Under the pieces are notes generated by a model. It was not told the DNA's origin. It was given only the letters and a program-made list of their open reading frames with translations, and made no database searches. Positions 25,228 to 34,720 of a DNA stretch of 64,000 nt are shown here, piece by piece. Source of the stretch: Bacillus sp. ZZV12-4809 (GTDB lineage Bacteria; Bacillota; Bacilli; Bacillales; Cytobacillaceae). Both the position numbers and the translations under genes were made by a program. The number at the start of each line of letters is the position of its first letter. Position 1 is the first letter of the stretch. The stretch spans positions 124,001-188,000 of the forward strand of contig NZ_VCRN01000007.1 of the NCBI RefSeq assembly GCF_009849585.1, in the 5' to 3' direction.

Positions 25228-26106
25228 TTAACGAAGAAGTTGTAGAACTCCTTGTGGTTGTTGGTTCGCTTGTGCCAACATTGCTTGAGCAGCTTGTGAA
25301 AGAATGGAGTTCTTCGTTTGTTCCATCATTTCTTTAGCCATATCTACGTCACGAATACGTGATTCAGCAGCAGTTAAGTTTTCTGATGATGTATTCAAGT
25401 TATTAATTGTATGGTCTAAACGATTTTGGTAAGCTCCTAGTTTTGAACGTTCTGCAGAAACCTGTTCGATTGCATCATTAATAACTGTAATTGCAGAGTC
25501 AGCCATACCTTGATTAAGTATACCTGCGTCTGCTGTTAAATCAGTTGATTTTAAAGTAGATAAGGCCGTCACTACATTACCATCCGCATCTAATGTACCT
25601 ATTGCTGCTGATTGCATATCGTTTATTTTCAATTCAATATTTTGTGTCGCATTTGCTCCGATTTGGAATTTTAATCCATTTTCTTTAAAAGTACCATCCA
25701 TAAGTGTTTTTGTATTAAATTGAGTTTTACTAGCAATGCGGTCAACTTCATCAATAAGTTCATTTAATTCCTTCTGAAGTTCCCCACGGTCTGTATCAGT
25801 ATTAGTATCATTTGCAGATTGAACTGCTAATTCACGCATACGTTGAAGTACGCTATGTGTCTCGTTTAGTGCCCCCTCAGATGTTTGGATTAGAGAAATG
25901 CCATCTTGGGCATTTTTCGCAGCCATATCCAAACCACGGATTTGACCACGCATCTTTTCGGAAATAGCCAGGCCAGCAGCATCATCCCCAGCTTTATTAA
26001 TACGAAGACCTGAAGATAACTTTTCCATGGAGTTTGATTGTGCATTTGATGCAGTATTCAACTGACGATAAGTATTCAACGCCGCAATATTATGATTAAT
26101 TCTCAT
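25228..26106 (-). CDS. hag: Flagellin
   Basis: 292 residues from the ATG at 26106, preceded by AAGGAGGAAA; an upstream in-frame start at 26139 lies before that site and is rejected. The conserved N-terminal D0/D1 (MRINHNIAALNTYRQLN, LSSGLRINKAGDDAAGLAIS) and C-terminal D1/D0 (SKLGAYQNRLDHTINNL to LQLLR) are intact. The variable middle is short (about residues 140–205), so surface domains are minimal. Transcription is from a near-perfect sigma-D promoter, and a CsrA hairpin precedes the start. Confidence 0.98.
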   Translation of the reverse strand: MRINHNIAALNTYRQLNTASNAQSNSMEKLSSGLRINKAGDDAAGLAISEKMRGQIRGLDMAAKNAQDGISLIQTSEGALNETHSVLQRMRELAVQSANDTNTDTDRGELQKELNELIDEVDRIASKTQFNTKTLMDGTFKENGLKFQIGANATQNIELKINDMQSAAIGTLDADGNVVTALSTLKSTDLTADAGILNQGMADSAITVINDAIEQVSAERSKLGAYQNRLDHTINNLNTSSENLTAAESRIRDVDMAKEMMEQTKNSILSQAAQAMLAQANQQPQGVLQLLR

Positions 26107-26133
26107 TATTAATTTCCTCCTTGAGTATATATC

Positions 26134-26147
26134 CCACATCCATGTGG
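26134..26147 (-). promoter_or_regulatory. CsrA-binding hairpin in the hag leader
   Basis: Minus strand CCACA-TGGA-TGTGG: a five-base-pair stem presenting GGA in the loop, the classic CsrA site. A second GGA lies in the ribosome site AAGGAGG at 26116–26122. In B. subtilis CsrA blocks hag translation through two such sites until FliW removes it, and csrA and fliW lie just upstream here. Confidence 0.75.
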
Positions 26148-26206
26148 TTGTTTTACTAACAACAGAAAAGTCGGCCGCCTTTTTGCTGTTCAGCTTTACA
26201 CTGGTT

Positions 26207-26233
26207 ATATCGACTTATTTTGGCAGGTGTTTA
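26207..26233 (-). promoter_or_regulatory. Sigma-D promoter of hag
   Basis: Minus strand TAAA (26233–26230), 15-bp spacer, GTCGATAT (26214–26207). Only one base differs from the sigma-D consensus -10. Confidence 0.9.
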
Positions 26234-26251
26234 ATAGTTTGGAAAAAAATT

Positions 26252-26482
26252 TTATTTCTTTTTAAAAAAGCTGCTTAGGCTTTCGATTGCATTTGCTTCA
26301 GTTTGAGTTGCACTGCTATTTTCCTGCTGAATAGATAGATATATTTCCTTCCTATGAATATCAACATTTTTCGGCGCGCTGATGCCTAACTTTACCTGGT
26401 CACCTTCAACAGAGATGATGGAGATTTCAATGTCATCACCAATCATGATCGATTCTTTGAGTCTCCTTGTGAGTACAAGCAT
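26252..26482 (-). CDS. csrA: Carbon storage regulator CsrA
   Basis: 76 residues. [20 protein letters not shown] and [19 protein letters not shown] are the full CsrA core; the RNA-contacting LTRR and the IHRKEIY region are intact. It dimerises and represses translation of hag mRNA. The start codon overlaps the fliW stop (TAATG), so the antagonist and the regulator are translationally coupled. Confidence 0.97.
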   Translation of the reverse strand: MLVLTRRLKESIMIGDDIEISIISVEGDQVKLGISAPKNVDIHRKEIYLSIQQENSSATQTEANAIESLSSFFKKK

Positions 26483-26922
26483 TATCTCTCCCCCTGTTCT
26501 TGAGGATTCAAGATTTTATGCTTTGTCCCGTATGATGTTTGGATAAGAATAACTTGTTTGCCTAGCTTTTTTGTTTGGTTAATCACAACGGGTGCCTGCA
26601 GGTTAGCGGTTGTGTCCTGGAATGGCTCTCTTACTGTCAAAATCGCAAACGTTGCCACATCTTTATCTGATTGGATTTCTAATTTCTCTATTGCCTCTTC
26701 CGGCAAAACGAACTCATACTGCGGATATAGAACAAACGGATCTGTCACGATAAATGCCACTTCAGTTGTTTTAACTGACTGCAATACAAATAAGTCTGTC
26801 CCTTCAAGAGGTAATATATAAAACTCTTTCTCTTCCAAAAAACCTGGAATCCCTGATGGAAACGCAATAATATTTTCTCTGTTTATCTCTTGCTCACCAT
26901 GAAATTTCGTTAAAATATTCAT
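26482..26922 (-). CDS. fliW: Flagellar assembly factor FliW
   Basis: 146 residues, the usual length. [20 protein letters not shown] near 18–37 and [15 protein letters not shown] near 80–95 are typical. FliW binds flagellin or CsrA; when flagellin is exported, free FliW removes CsrA from hag mRNA. Upstream of and overlapping csrA by one base. Confidence 0.96.
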   Translation of the reverse strand: MNILTKFHGEQEINRENIIAFPSGIPGFLEEKEFYILPLEGTDLFVLQSVKTTEVAFIVTDPFVLYPQYEFVLPEEAIEKLEIQSDKDVATFAILTVREPFQDTTANLQAPVVINQTKKLGKQVILIQTSYGTKHKILNPQEQGER

Positions 26923-26937
26923 TTTTTCACCACTTTA

Positions 26938-27510
26938 CTAAATTGTTAGGTTGATATAATCAACATTTAGGCTATTTTTCTCAATAATCTCCGTACTAAC
27001 TTTACCTGGCGTATAGTTATGAACCGGCTTTCTGATTTCAACTTCAATATTCGGCTTTTGCGGCTGAGCTTCAATGTTGACTTTGGCTGGTTCGTATTGA
27101 AGCTTTACACTATTATGAGACGGCACCCAGCCAATATTAAACTGCTGGGGAGGACCCTCACTGTTTTCCTTGGCCTGGTAAGTGATGGGGTTGCCGCCGT
27201 TTTCAATTTTCATGAGCTCCGTTCCCTGTGCAGCTCTTCTCTCCAGCCCTTTCAGCCAATCCTGGTACCCGTTTTGGGCGAACTCTTCTATTCTTCTGCC
27301 AACACTTTTTAAATCGACGTCCTCGCGTGCTTTTGTCTGGTCGATTGTCAGCATTCCTGGGATTGTTTTAATTTCCAGGATGGCTTTGGGCTGCTGAATG
27401 GATTGGATGGCAGGGGGCTGTTCGATTTCCTGCACCGGTTTTTCTATCTTTAATCCCATTTTGATATAGTTGGATTCCAGCCTGATCTGCGGCACGTTCA
27501 TGTTAGACAC
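26938..27510 (-). CDS. DUF6470 family protein (YviE-like)
   Basis: 190 residues. It starts MSNMNVPQIRLESNYIKMGL and ends with NYTPGKVSTEIIEKNSLNVDYINLTI. Length, beta-rich pattern, and position between flgL and fliW match B. subtilis YviE. The function is unknown. It lies 15 bases before fliW and 46 bases after the flgL stop, downstream of a terminator that may allow some read-through. Confidence 0.85.
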   Translation of the reverse strand: MSNMNVPQIRLESNYIKMGLKIEKPVQEIEQPPAIQSIQQPKAILEIKTIPGMLTIDQTKAREDVDLKSVGRRIEEFAQNGYQDWLKGLERRAAQGTELMKIENGGNPITYQAKENSEGPPQQFNIGWVPSHNSVKLQYEPAKVNIEAQPQKPNIEVEIRKPVHNYTPGKVSTEIIEKNSLNVDYINLTI

Positions 27511-27518
27511 CTCTTTTA

Positions 27519-27550
27519 TGAAAAAAAGCTATCTCCTATGGATAGCTTTT
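27519..27550 (-). terminator. Terminator (possibly partial) after flgL
   Basis: Minus strand AAAAGCTATC/GATAGCTTTT stem with a seven-base loop, followed by TTTTTTTC. It separates flgM–flgN–flgK–flgL from yviE–fliW–csrA. Confidence 0.85.
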
Positions 27551-27556
27551 CATTGA

Positions 27557-28417
27557 TTATCTTAAAAAGTCGGTTAAGCTTGGCTGAATGATTCTTGCCC
27601 CAACACTTAGTGCTGCACGATGGATGCTTTCTTGGGTTGTGAGCTCGATGATGGCTTTTTCCATATCGATGTCTTCATTATCAGAAAGGATTCTGGTTGA
27701 GAAGACTTCCTGTTGGGAAAGGCGGTCCTCCATCAGCTCGACCCGATTCTGTTTGGCACCAATCAGGGCACGGGCAGACAGGAAGTTATCTATATTTTTA
27801 TCAACAGTCTCAAGCATATCCCCAATTGCTGGATCATTCGTCTCAAGCGCTGTGATTAGTTTTTGAATATCTCCATCTTCACTGAGCATGTCCCCAAACA
27901 GAGCTTTTCCTTCTGTGTTGATAGGGATTTTGATACCCGAAAATACCTCAAGCTCAATGGTTCCGCTTTGAAAACCGGATTCAGATGGCCTTACATTTGT
28001 CTGATTGCCATTGAAAATATACTTTCCTCCCACTTGCGTATCTCCGAGATTCTGCAGATGTTCTTTAAGCTGCTTGACCTCTTCAGCAACGGCTTTGAGC
28101 TGATCCCCCTCAAGCGTTCCGTTGCTTGCCTGAACTGTGAGCTCTCTTATTCGCTGCAAGGCTAGCACGCCTTTATCCAGGGCGTCATCGGTGCTGTCAA
28201 CCCAGCTTCTCACTTCCCCGATGTTGCGGCTGAATTGCTGAATGCGGTTTAAATCCGTACGATAGTTCATCCCCATCATTGCAGCAACTGGATCATCCGA
28301 TGGCTTGGTGAATTTCTTTTGCGTAGAAATTTGATCCTGCAGCTTGTCCAATCTGCTGTAGCTGTTGCTTAAATTTCTCAGCATGTTATTTGATAACATC
28401 GATTGTGTTACGCGCAC
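27557..28417 (-). CDS. flgL: Hook–filament junction protein FlgL (HAP3)
   Basis: 286 residues. MRVTQSMLSNNMLRNLSNSY at the N-terminus and the flagellin-like C-terminus (DIDMEKAIIELTTQESIHRA, LSVGARIIQPSLTDFLR) are conserved. It links FlgK and the flagellin filament. It begins 13 bases after flgK. Confidence 0.96.
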   Translation of the reverse strand: MRVTQSMLSNNMLRNLSNSYSRLDKLQDQISTQKKFTKPSDDPVAAMMGMNYRTDLNRIQQFSRNIGEVRSWVDSTDDALDKGVLALQRIRELTVQASNGTLEGDQLKAVAEEVKQLKEHLQNLGDTQVGGKYIFNGNQTNVRPSESGFQSGTIELEVFSGIKIPINTEGKALFGDMLSEDGDIQKLITALETNDPAIGDMLETVDKNIDNFLSARALIGAKQNRVELMEDRLSQQEVFSTRILSDNEDIDMEKAIIELTTQESIHRAALSVGARIIQPSLTDFLR

Positions 28418-28430
28418 TTTATCTCACCCT

Positions 28431-29993
28431 TTATCTGCCTACAACGCCCATGCCGTTGATGATTTTATCGAGCATTTCATCTACCACTGTTATATTTCGG
28501 GCTGAAGCATTGTATGCATGTTGGAATTTAATCATATTGGTCATTTCTTCATCTAATGAGACTGCACTGACGGATTGCCTGTTCCGGTCTACTGAATCTG
28601 CCAGCACAAGGGCGTTTTTCAGGTCCTTTTTAGCACTCTGAGAGTCTACGCCTAATTTACCGATAATACCTGAATAATAGGAATCCAGGTTTCCATTCAG
28701 TTTTGATTTTTCTTCATCAGTCAATGATGTATAATCACTAAAGCTTTTCTTTCTTAAATCAGCCAGCAGCTGTGCATTTTTGTTATCACCTGATGCTCCA
28801 CCTTGTTCGGCTGCGGCGGCAATTTTTGATGAATCATCAAGCAATGCTTGATTCACTTTCATGCTTTGTGCCGGATTTTTCTCATCAAATTCGAAAAAGT
28901 CTAATCCGGAGACTGTATCTGCTCCAAGTGCATATCCATTCTTATGAATCTCATTGAATTCCTTGGCAAAAGCAGACGCCATTCTATTCAGCTTCTCGAG
29001 CATTTCAGGGTAAGCACCCTTAGCAGAACCATCTGCTTCATAACCATAGCTGTTAATTAAACCGGATAGTTCACCGGATAAAGTCTCAAACTGTGCAATT
29101 GAAGCGGGACCTATCTTTAATCCTGTTACAAGTCCGTTCTCTTCATTTTTTTCAACCTCTACCTTGTTAGTGCCCACTATGCCGTTCTCTTTTGTTACGG
29201 AAATGAGGTTAATAGGCGGATTATAGGATTTTCCATCCTTCTGGACAATCTCTATATTATAAAGGCCCGCTGCCATCGGTTTGGCATTTCCATATGTATT
29301 CGGAACCACACCGCTCACTTTTACGTTAACCAATTGTGAAAGGCTATCGACCAATAAATCCCGCTCATCATACAGATCATTCGGCAGATATCCGTGCGGC
29401 TCAACAGAGGCAATCTGTTTATTCAGATGATCAATTTGCTCGACGATTGCATTAATTTCAGCAACTTTCACGTCAACCTGATTGCCTATATCCTCTTGAA
29501 CACGCGACAGGGAGTTATGATAATAATTCAGCGTATCCGCAACCATCTGCCCGGTGGCTGCCACTACATCTCGGGCTCCGGTGTTTTCAGTATGGCTAGA
29601 TAGATCCTGAAGCGCATTCCAGAACTTTTCCAGCGTACTGTGCAATCCGTTCTCAGAAGGTTCATTCATGATTTCTTCCATCTTGGTTAAAGCCTCGCTC
29701 ATGGCACCATAATAGCCCATTTTGGTGTTTTCAGTTCTATATTGCAGGTCTAAAAATGATTCTCTTATTCGCTGAACTGTTCCCGCTTCAACACCTGTTC
29801 CCATTTGACCGGGTATCTGAGGGCGGTTCATGCCAACGCCCGGATAAGGCTCGGTTTGCGCGAAATTAATGCGCTGCCTGGTGTATCCGGGCGTATTCGC
29901 ATTTGAAATATTATGGCCTGTTGTATATAAAGCACTTTGCTGGGTGAACATGCCGCGGCGGGCTGTTTCAAGTCCCATGAAAGTTGAACGCAT
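28431..29993 (-). CDS. flgK: Hook-associated protein FlgK (HAP1)
   Basis: 520 residues. The N-terminal rod/hook motif is STFMGLETARRGMFTQQSAL, with TTGHNISNANTPGYTRQR, and the C-terminal motif is SLDEEMTNMIKFQHAYNASA. It joins the hook to FlgL. It follows flgN by 18 bases. Confidence 0.97.
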   Translation of the reverse strand: MRSTFMGLETARRGMFTQQSALYTTGHNISNANTPGYTRQRINFAQTEPYPGVGMNRPQIPGQMGTGVEAGTVQRIRESFLDLQYRTENTKMGYYGAMSEALTKMEEIMNEPSENGLHSTLEKFWNALQDLSSHTENTGARDVVAATGQMVADTLNYYHNSLSRVQEDIGNQVDVKVAEINAIVEQIDHLNKQIASVEPHGYLPNDLYDERDLLVDSLSQLVNVKVSGVVPNTYGNAKPMAAGLYNIEIVQKDGKSYNPPINLISVTKENGIVGTNKVEVEKNEENGLVTGLKIGPASIAQFETLSGELSGLINSYGYEADGSAKGAYPEMLEKLNRMASAFAKEFNEIHKNGYALGADTVSGLDFFEFDEKNPAQSMKVNQALLDDSSKIAAAAEQGGASGDNKNAQLLADLRKKSFSDYTSLTDEEKSKLNGNLDSYYSGIIGKLGVDSQSAKKDLKNALVLADSVDRNRQSVSAVSLDEEMTNMIKFQHAYNASARNITVVDEMLDKIINGMGVVGR

Positions 29994-30011
29994 GTTTGCT
30001 CCTCCGTTCTA

Positions 30012-30491
30012 CTACACTTTCGAGTTGAAAATTCCTGGATTCATCTTTTCAGATTTCTTTCTGGCAGGCGGACCGTAGTTCATATTTTCTGGCTGTGGCC
30101 TTAATAGGTTCATAGAGACATTCACAAACTGAAGTGACTGATGAACAAGCTGCTGGTTTAGGAAGTTTTGCTCTTTCAGTTCGTTCACCAGCTCAGCAAG
30201 CTCCTCTGTAATGGCCTCTAGTTTGAGACGGTCAGGCTGCATGAGGATAGTTAAACAATCTGATACGGTTGGGCTTTCAAGCATAGGTGCGATGGAATTT
30301 GCTGCTTTTTCCCGTTCCTGATCCAATCGGCTGATAGCCGCAATGTGAGCCTGCTCATCCTTCAGCATCTGATTGAGGGCGTCCATGTCGCCGGTCTTAA
30401 TAATGTCTGTCTTTTTAACTGCGAGTTCATAAAGGCTTTTATGAAGCTTAAGCAGTTTCTCCATTGCTGCCGTAAGCGCTTCGGCTGACAT
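30012..30491 (-). CDS. flgN: Flagellar chaperone FlgN
   Basis: 159 residues, mostly helical (YvyG in B. subtilis). The N-terminal helix LTAAMEKLLKLHKSLYELAV and the region with LNQMLKDEQAHIAAISRLDQ match the FlgN family, which holds FlgK and FlgL in an export-ready state. The charged C-terminal tail is probably flexible. It lies 15 bases after flgM. Confidence 0.9.
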   Translation of the reverse strand: MSAEALTAAMEKLLKLHKSLYELAVKKTDIIKTGDMDALNQMLKDEQAHIAAISRLDQEREKAANSIAPMLESPTVSDCLTILMQPDRLKLEAITEELAELVNELKEQNFLNQQLVHQSLQFVNVSMNLLRPQPENMNYGPPARKKSEKMNPGIFNSKV

Positions 30492-30506
30492 GCCAATCCC
30501 TCCCCA

Positions 30507-30773
30507 TTACTTTTTCGTATAGAAATTAGCGATGCTTTTCGCTACTTCTTTTGGGTTGATTTTATAGGTGCCGTTCTCTACCTGAATTTTAAGCTCTTCT
30601 ACTCTTGCTTTACGGTTCTCGCTCAGCTGTGATACCTGCTGCATTTCCTTTGCAGTGGTGCTGATCTCAATTTTATCTGATGCCGTTCTGGCTGGTTTTC
30701 CTGCATTTTCAAGCTTGTTCAGTTGGCGTTTGTACGGGTTCACGCCTGAAGGACCAAAATTATTGATTTTCAT
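30507..30773 (-). CDS. flgM: Anti-sigma-D factor FlgM
   Basis: 88 residues. MKINNFGPSGVNPYKRQLNK at the N-terminus and the sigma-binding C-terminal half (RVEELKIQVENGTYKINPKE, VAKSIANFY) are typical. It keeps sigma-D inactive until the hook is finished. Its gene follows a perfect sigma-D promoter, giving negative feedback. Confidence 0.96.
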   Translation of the reverse strand: MKINNFGPSGVNPYKRQLNKLENAGKPARTASDKIEISTTAKEMQQVSQLSENRKARVEELKIQVENGTYKINPKEVAKSIANFYTKK

Positions 30774-30816
30774 GTGTACCCCTCTCTTTCTTTCCGGCCG
30801 ATTTAACCTAATTCTA

Positions 30817-30843
30817 TTATCGGCTATTGCGGCAGTTTGTTTA
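30817..30843 (-). promoter_or_regulatory. Sigma-D promoter of flgM–flgN–flgK–flgL
   Basis: Minus strand TAAA (30843–30840), 15-bp spacer, GCCGATAA (30824–30817), an exact consensus match. Confidence 0.93.
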
Positions 30844-30886
30844 AATCATAATTTGCTTTTGGTTAAAAAATATATCAAAAAGCCTA

Positions 30887-30919
30887 TAGAAAAAGCTATG
30901 CGGATGAGTCACATAGCTT
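30887..30919 (-). terminator. Terminator of yvyF
   Basis: Minus strand AAGCTATGTG, seven-base loop, CGCATAGCTT (ten pairs), followed by TTTC. The yvyF stop codon lies in the stem. Confidence 0.9.
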
Positions 30920-31349
30920 AGAAACGTTTTATTTTTTCATTGACGGCAAAATAAGTTCCTTGTTTTTCTCTCTGGGCAGCCTTTCTTCTTCTCACTTCCT
31001 CAGCGGCGGTAAACTGTTGAAGATCTTTTTTCAGCTCTCCTGCGCAGCTCTTGCAGACTTTTCCTTCCCGGATGCTCGCACCGCATTTTTCACAAGGATA
31101 GCCAAGATTCGGGAATTGAGCCAACTTCAATTTCCCCGTACGGATAAATTTCAAAATTAAGTCTTCCTCTACTCCGGTTGCTTCCACAACCTGAATGATA
31201 GTAGCAGTACGATTCTCCCTCTTCCGGATGAACTGATAGACCGTCTCATAAGCCTTCTCTTCTTCTTTCCAGCAATTCTGGCAGACTTCACGGAATTGGT
31301 TTTTGACAAAGATGGCATCACATTTTGGGCAGTTGGTTAACTCAGCCAT
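30918..31349 (-). CDS. yvyF: YvyF-type flagellar operon protein (TIGR03826)
   Basis: 143 residues. An N-terminal zinc-finger-like CPKC...CQNCW (residues 7–26), a central helical region resembling a winged helix (IIQVVEATGVEEDLILKFIR) and a second CEKC...CKSC pair near 94–112. The family is found between comF and flgM in Bacilli; its role is unknown but nucleic-acid or protein binding is likely from the zinc motifs. Confidence 0.92.
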   Translation of the reverse strand: MAELTNCPKCDAIFVKNQFREVCQNCWKEEEKAYETVYQFIRKRENRTATIIQVVEATGVEEDLILKFIRTGKLKLAQFPNLGYPCEKCGASIREGKVCKSCAGELKKDLQQFTAAEEVRRRKAAQREKQGTYFAVNEKIKRF

Positions 31350-31417
31350 ATGATTCTTCCTCTCTGAGATTCTTTTGACACCATTATAGCTCGAAGAATC
31401 TGAGAATTATAGAAAAA

Positions 31418-34400
31418 TTAGTCAAAATATAGATGACTGCTGCTGATTTGGATGAAACGGCATTCCGGTACCATGGAATTTTTCTTCAGCTGGATTTGCA
31501 GTTTGTTCAGAATCGTGACTAAAGCCGCCCGCTGGTTTTCATCCATGATAAATTGGAACCCATAGTTCGTGAGAGTATCCGAGAGCTCTTCTTTCCAAAC
31601 GATTGTTCCTGTAAAAGAAACCGCTCCTCCCAATAACTCTGTCTCAATTTTTAAGATGATATCCTGCCTCACCGGCAGTTTTATTTTCGATAAAAACTTC
31701 ACTCCGCCCGGACCCATATCTTCTATTAGAATCTCCGTGGTTCCCATTTCCACTTTTTTGTTATTGAGCTTAAGGATGGTCATATCTGCCCCCAGCGGAT
31801 ATGGAAACTCAACACGGAAATATTCCCTCATTTTTTTAAAGACATTCCCTTTCTTCGCATCCTTAGGCTTAAGAATACCAATAGTCAGTTTTTGCTCAAA
31901 AATATCATGCGGGAGAGGTCTACTGAACAGAAAACCTTGAATTTGATCACATTCTTTTTGCCGTAAAAGCTGAAATTGTTCAAACGTTTCAACTCCCTCA
32001 GCCACCACTTCCATATTAAGGCCATGGGCAAGCTGAATGAGGTTAGATGTTATCACTGCATCTTGAGGACTTTTATCCATATTCTGAATAAAAGACTTAT
32101 CAATTTTCAGCACATTAAATTTGTACTCCCTCAGCTGAGTGACAGATGAATAGCCTGTACCGAAATCATCCAATGCTATTTTCACACCCATTTCCCCTAA
32201 TTGAGTAAGTGCAGAAATAACGTTTTCAGAGTAATTGATCAGCGACGTTTCAGTCAGCTCCAGTTCAATTAAGCCAGGTTCTATCCTATGCATTGCCAAG
32301 GCTTTTTTAAAGGTCGATACAAGGTCATTTTTCAGAAAGCGCTGCGGTGATATATTGACTGACACAGGAACGACATTAAGATCTTTACCTTTCCAAGTTC
32401 TCAGCTGCTCACATACTTTCTCGATGACATAATCACCTATATCTAAAATTAAGCCTGATTCCTCTGCGACTGGTATGAATTCTGAAGGGGAGACCCTCCC
32501 CCAATCAGGATGATTCCATCTAATCAAAGCCTCGGCACTCAGTATCCGGCCTGTTTTCGTGTCAATCCTCGGTTGATATTCAAGATATAACTCACTATTT
32601 TTCAAAGCTGTACGCATATCCTGCTCAAGGGTAAAAAGCTTATATGCTTCAATATCCATTGATGAATTGTATACTTGATAACTATTTTTCCCTCTTTTTT
32701 TAGCATGATAGAGAGCGGCATCAGCATTACGGATCAACTCTTCTTCCGTTTGGCCATTATTGGGGTATATGCTAATTCCAATTGTAGAAGATATATAAAG
32801 TTCATAGGAGTCTATCAAAAAGGGCTTTGAAAGTGTTTCAGTAATCATCTGTGCTAAAATGGTCGGCTCTTCAACTCCTTGAAAACCTTCCATTAAGATG
32901 GCAAATTCATCACCGTTTATTCTCGAAATTATTTGCCTGCCAGTCAGCAAAGCTTTTATTCTTTCAGAAACTTGTTTTAGTAATTCGTCTCCGACAGCAA
33001 TTCCAAGTGTATCGTTGATATGCTTTAATCTCTCTAGTTCAACGAACATAACCGCGAATTTCTCCCGTGAACCTCTATCTAGCATTTTCTTAAGCTTATG
33101 GTCAAAGAACCTCCGATTGGGGAGCTCTGTTAGGTAATCATGCAAAGCCATATGCAGGATCTTTTCTTCCAATTTTTTTTGCTCAGAAATGTCTGTCACA
33201 AACCCATCAACCCGAATCAATTCCCCGCTATCATCCAAATGGGGAATGCTATGGACTTTCACCCACCTTTGTTCCCCATTTTTATGGGTAATCCGGTATT
33301 CAAAACGGACAATCTTACCATCCTTCAGCTTCTCACGTTCACGATGAACCTGTTTCAAATCCTCCTTGTGAATGACTCTGTCCCACAAGTCGTAATCATT
33401 ATTAAATTCCTGAGGTGTGTAACCAAAGATTCCTTCTACACCTTTGGAAAAATGAAGGATCTTTCTCTCTAAAATATCGGAAGAAAAAATGCCGACATCC
33501 AGATTTTCATTGATTTGGGCAATTTTCCGCTCATTTTCATAGAGTTTTTGTTCAATGATTTTTTTCTCAGTGATATCCTGAACTGTAGCTGTAATTTTGG
33601 CATCTCCAAAATCATCTATATAATAAGTTGCTTTGTAGTGAACATGACGAACCTCACCAAAATCTCTTAAAATCCGGCATTCAAGCTCCATGTTCCCCTT
33701 TTCATTTATAAGCCGATTAACATTCTCTTTAAATAAGAGCCGATCATCCGGATGAATACAAGCCAAATGGACAGCAAAATTGGGAGATGGCCCTTCTATC
33801 GGATCTACGCCAAGAATTCGATATAATTGTGAAGACCATAACGATTCATCCTTCTCCACATCATATTCCAGACTTCCAATTGCAGCGACAGCCTGAGCAC
33901 GATTCAAATTATACTTAACCCTTTGCAGTTCAGTTTGCTGCTGATGAAACTCCGTAGTATTTTTGGCTATTCCAAAAACCCCCACGGTTTCACCTTTAAC
34001 TTTGATTGGGACATTGGTAATCTGCACATTGATTAATTCGCCTTTTTTATTAATTCCGACGCTTTCGTAGGTTTGAGGCTGTCCCTTCAGTGCTTTTTGA
34101 AAACTTTCAAGTGTTATCTTTCTATAAGGATCTGCTACAACCTCCTTAAAAGACTGAGCTAATTCTTCAGGTGAATAGCCCAGCAATTTTGGCAGAGCTT
34201 CATTATACCCAGTGAATTCACCATCATGATTAAGTGTATAAATAGCATCCGGGTGGTTATCGAATAATGATTTATATTTTTGGTTCTGCAGTTCCAAAGC
34301 CATCTTTAGATTTTCCTCATCGGTTATATCCTTTGAAATGCCAATTGCACCTATAATTTGATTTTCTTTATATAAAGGGATGGATATGTTATTAACCTTA

Positions 34401-34720
34401 ATCAGCTGGCCATTTTTACGGGGGATAGAAAAGATGATGTTTTGGGGCTTCCCTTTTATAACTTTATGGAAAGCGCTTAATACCTCAGCGCGGTCTTCTT
34501 CTCGAATAAAAGAGGATAAATTCTTACCTATAATCGTATCCTTTTTAAATCCTGTTACATCAGAAGCACTCTTATTAACCTCCAATACATTGCCTTCTCT
34601 ATCAGTAATGAAGGTCATATCCGGATTATGTATAAAAAGAGTGCGGAAAATTTCTGGTTCATCAATTTCTACCTGCACTTGTTCGGTCTGTCTAATAAAG
34701 CGTGAAAATAACTTATTCAA
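31418..34720 (-). CDS. Large PAS–GGDEF–EAL–PilZ c-di-GMP signalling protein
   Basis: 1100 residues, cytosolic, no membrane helix. Four PAS domains (about 20–135, 145–260, 270–385, 395–510) precede a GGDEF domain (about 520–675), an EAL domain (about 690–940) and a C-terminal PilZ domain (about 955–1085). The GGDEF site is altered: NGDEF instead of GGDEF, and VELERLKHIND where the metal-binding Asp is normally found. The EAL domain keeps EALIRW, NISPQRF, ELTE, DDFGTGYSS, KIDKSF and EGVET, so it is probably an active phosphodiesterase. PilZ has REYFR (RxxxR) and DMGPGG. It sits between comFC and yvyF, where B. subtilis has no such gene. Confidence 0.93.
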   Translation of the reverse strand: MNKLFSRFIRQTEQVQVEIDEPEIFRTLFIHNPDMTFITDREGNVLEVNKSASDVTGFKKDTIIGKNLSSFIREEDRAEVLSAFHKVIKGKPQNIIFSIPRKNGQLIKVNNISIPLYKENQIIGAIGISKDITDEENLKMALELQNQKYKSLFDNHPDAIYTLNHDGEFTGYNEALPKLLGYSPEELAQSFKEVVADPYRKITLESFQKALKGQPQTYESVGINKKGELINVQITNVPIKVKGETVGVFGIAKNTTEFHQQQTELQRVKYNLNRAQAVAAIGSLEYDVEKDESLWSSQLYRILGVDPIEGPSPNFAVHLACIHPDDRLLFKENVNRLINEKGNMELECRILRDFGEVRHVHYKATYYIDDFGDAKITATVQDITEKKIIEQKLYENERKIAQINENLDVGIFSSDILERKILHFSKGVEGIFGYTPQEFNNDYDLWDRVIHKEDLKQVHREREKLKDGKIVRFEYRITHKNGEQRWVKVHSIPHLDDSGELIRVDGFVTDISEQKKLEEKILHMALHDYLTELPNRRFFDHKLKKMLDRGSREKFAVMFVELERLKHINDTLGIAVGDELLKQVSERIKALLTGRQIISRINGDEFAILMEGFQGVEEPTILAQMITETLSKPFLIDSYELYISSTIGISIYPNNGQTEEELIRNADAALYHAKKRGKNSYQVYNSSMDIEAYKLFTLEQDMRTALKNSELYLEYQPRIDTKTGRILSAEALIRWNHPDWGRVSPSEFIPVAEESGLILDIGDYVIEKVCEQLRTWKGKDLNVVPVSVNISPQRFLKNDLVSTFKKALAMHRIEPGLIELELTETSLINYSENVISALTQLGEMGVKIALDDFGTGYSSVTQLREYKFNVLKIDKSFIQNMDKSPQDAVITSNLIQLAHGLNMEVVAEGVETFEQFQLLRQKECDQIQGFLFSRPLPHDIFEQKLTIGILKPKDAKKGNVFKKMREYFRVEFPYPLGADMTILKLNNKKVEMGTTEILIEDMGPGGVKFLSKIKLPVRQDIILKIETELLGGAVSFTGTIVWKEELSDTLTNYGFQFIMDENQRAALVTILNKLQIQLKKNSMVPECRFIQISSSHLYFD

